Below, piece after piece: positions 63,196-64,000 of a DNA stretch of 64,000 nt. Source of the stretch: an uncultured Akkermansia sp. (lineage in GTDB: Bacteria; Verrucomicrobiota; Verrucomicrobiia; Verrucomicrobiales; Akkermansiaceae); contig CAJKMG010000002.1 of assembly GCA_905200945.1 (NCBI GenBank), positions 1-64,000 of the forward strand. The letters are read 5' to 3'. Position 1 is the stretch's first letter; every line of letters begins with the position of its first letter. The translations under genes and the position numbers were made by a program. The notes under the pieces are model-generated. The model was given only the letters and a program-made list of their open reading frames with translations, did not search any database and was not told where the DNA came from.

Positions 63196-63327
63196 TCTGA
63201 ACAGGGCCATCTCCAGCGCCTGGTGGAGGCCGGAACCTTCTACCGACTGGAACAGAGGGAATATATAATCAACCAGAGCGTTAACGCTGACGTGCGCTAC
63301 TCATCTCAAACACTTATTTCCAATTGA
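63196..63327 (+). pseudogene. Short remnant, possibly of a DNA-binding protein
   Basis: 43 codons between two stops read like a real protein end: LQRLVEAGTFYRLEQREYII, then NQSVNADVRYSSQ. The first part has the look of a winged-helix segment, but it is too short for a family call and lacks a start. Confidence 0.25.
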
Positions 63328-63400
63328 AAATATTCCGGAGGGAATCCGCAGGAAATTCCCTCCGTTTTTTCAGCAGCTCACCATATTCCACAGGAAATTC

Positions 63401-63430
63401 TTGACTCTCCAGCCCTCTTGCCGCTTAATT
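63401..63430 (+). promoter_or_regulatory. Candidate promoter of tRNA-Leu(CAA)
   Basis: TTGACT at 63401-63406 and a weak TTAATT at 63425-63430 with 18-base spacing, 14 bases before the tRNA. Confidence 0.4.
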
Positions 63431-63444
63431 CTTTCACCTCACGT

Positions 63445-63527
63445 GCCGTCGTGGCGGAATGGTAGACGCGCTCGACTCAAAATCGAGTTCCAAAAGAGTG
63501 TGGGTTCGAGTCCCACCGGCGGTACCA
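63445..63527 (+). tRNA. tRNA-Leu(CAA)
   Basis: 83 bases with encoded CCA. The 5' end is GCCGTCGTGGCGGAATGG, the anticodon stem-loop CTCGACTCAAAATCGAG gives anticodon CAA, and the T arm is GGGTTCGAGTCCC. It reads UUG codons. Confidence 0.94.
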
Positions 63528-63533
63528 ATTAAT

Positions 63534-63567
63534 AAACCCTGGTAGCTGAACGCTCCCGGGGTTTTCT
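63534..63567 (+). terminator. Terminator of tRNA-Leu(CAA)
   Basis: AAACCCTGG and CCGGGGTTT form a 9-pair stem with one G-U pair around a 13-base loop, ending in TTTT. Confidence 0.6.
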
Positions 63568-63586
63568 ATGATCAGCCGATAACGCT

Positions 63587-64000
63587 TCATTTCCCAAAGA
63601 AACTCCCCGTGATAATCCCAAAACGGAAGGAGACGGGCCCACGCCCGGTTTGCGCCAGACAATGATCTTGGCGGACAGAGTCCGTTCCCGCTCCTCTGTA
63701 GAGACTCGAAAATCCGTCGGCGAATAGCCTTTTGATTGGATTTCTCATGAGTGCTTTACTTAGTTGCGGATGATAAGAAAAAAGAAAATTGGTGCAGGCA
63801 ACGGCAGACCTGGCCTGGACACATTGTGCGCCGTCAATATGAGCCAGCCAGGACAGCCCGATCCAATCTGCCCAGGTACGTTCCGTCTTGACGCATCCCC
63901 CTTCCAGAGCGGTAACGGTTCCGTTCGCCTGGTGCATCCCCGGCACGGACATAACCGGCCTGGCGGCCTGCTCCGAAGCCGATTGTTGAAAACTCCGGCC
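63587..64000 (-). CDS. Open frame of unknown status at the right edge
   Basis: A minus-strand frame is open from the window edge to a stop at 63587 (about 137 codons; the first internal ATG is at 63952). Peptides such as TERTWADWIGLSWLAHIDGA look plausible, but there is no motif and the second half (AQTGRGPVSFRFGIITGSFF) looks less protein-like. It could be a partial gene, a remnant or noise. Confidence 0.2.
   Translation of the reverse strand, partial: GRSFQQSASEQAARPVMSVPGMHQANGTVTALEGGCVKTERTWADWIGLSWLAHIDGAQCVQARSAVACTNFLFSYHPQLSKALMRNPIKRLFADGFSSLYRGAGTDSVRQDHCLAQTGRGPVSFRFGIITGSFFGK

Larger units (their letters stand above)
62965..63444. other. Gap after cobU with a possible gene remnant
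   Basis: No intact gene. A short protein-like run lies at 63196-63327 (separate entry). A weak promoter for the following tRNA is present near its right end. Confidence 0.4.

Overview
The window looks like chromosomal DNA of an Akkermansia-type member of the Verrucomicrobiota, most likely A. muciniphila or a close relative. The basis is mixed. I see a cobamide salvage operon that includes a CbiR-type remodelling enzyme (a family described from A. muciniphila), a secreted GH35 beta-galactosidase, very large beta-strand-repeat autotransporters, GC-rich coding DNA, and few recognisable Shine-Dalgarno sites. No rRNA or marker gene in the window allows a formal species call.

Layout. 1-5465 (minus strand): the N-terminal 1,567 codons of a giant autotransporter running off the left edge, its AT-rich leader with an inverted-repeat pair that may bound an invertible promoter, and a truncated barrel end from a second autotransporter. 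5.7-9.7 kb (plus): an Aas-like acyl-activating enzyme, xseA and a small AP2-like protein. 9.9-15.9 kb (minus): two membrane-anchored TPR proteins, a bile-acid/sodium-symporter family protein and hisD. 16.1-18.2 kb: sucCD with a clear terminator. 18.4-26.8 kb: a stray phage-type gene, tRNA-Ser, recQ, tRNA-Arg, tmRNA with its terminator, phage-like debris, a Tat-exported phosphodiesterase, a SanA-like protein and tRNA-Leu. 26.9-31.4 kb: a RidA protein, an Arg-rich protein of unknown function, ferritin, a 1.2-kb gene-free stretch and a MarR regulator.

31.6-42.9 kb (plus): trpB; a compact run of an AmgK-like sugar kinase, a CHASE2-like membrane protein, a low-molecular-weight phosphatase and an L,D-transpeptidase; then cydAB behind a good promoter; then sucA and sucB. 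With sucCD and lpdA this covers 2-oxoglutarate to succinate, and cydAB suits a microaerobic gut lifestyle. Between sucB and lpdA lies an AT-rich insert carrying an overlapping two-gene unit: a PD-(D/E)XK nuclease-like protein and a partner I cannot assign. This is the best candidate here for an undescribed (perhaps anti-phage) system.

45.1-53.5 kb: lpdA, an MTA/SAH deaminase-type amidohydrolase, a small outer-membrane barrel protein, the GH35 enzyme and an anchored solute-binding protein. 53.7-63.0 kb is a cobamide locus: a BtuB-like TonB receptor under a cobalamin riboswitch on the minus strand, and divergently on the plus strand a CobD-CobQ fusion, cbiB, cobT, cobS, cbiR and cobU. Together these would import cobamides, remove the lower ligand (CbiR) and rebuild the nucleotide loop. 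No corrin-ring genes are present in the window. The right edge holds tRNA-Leu(CAA) and poorly supported remnants.
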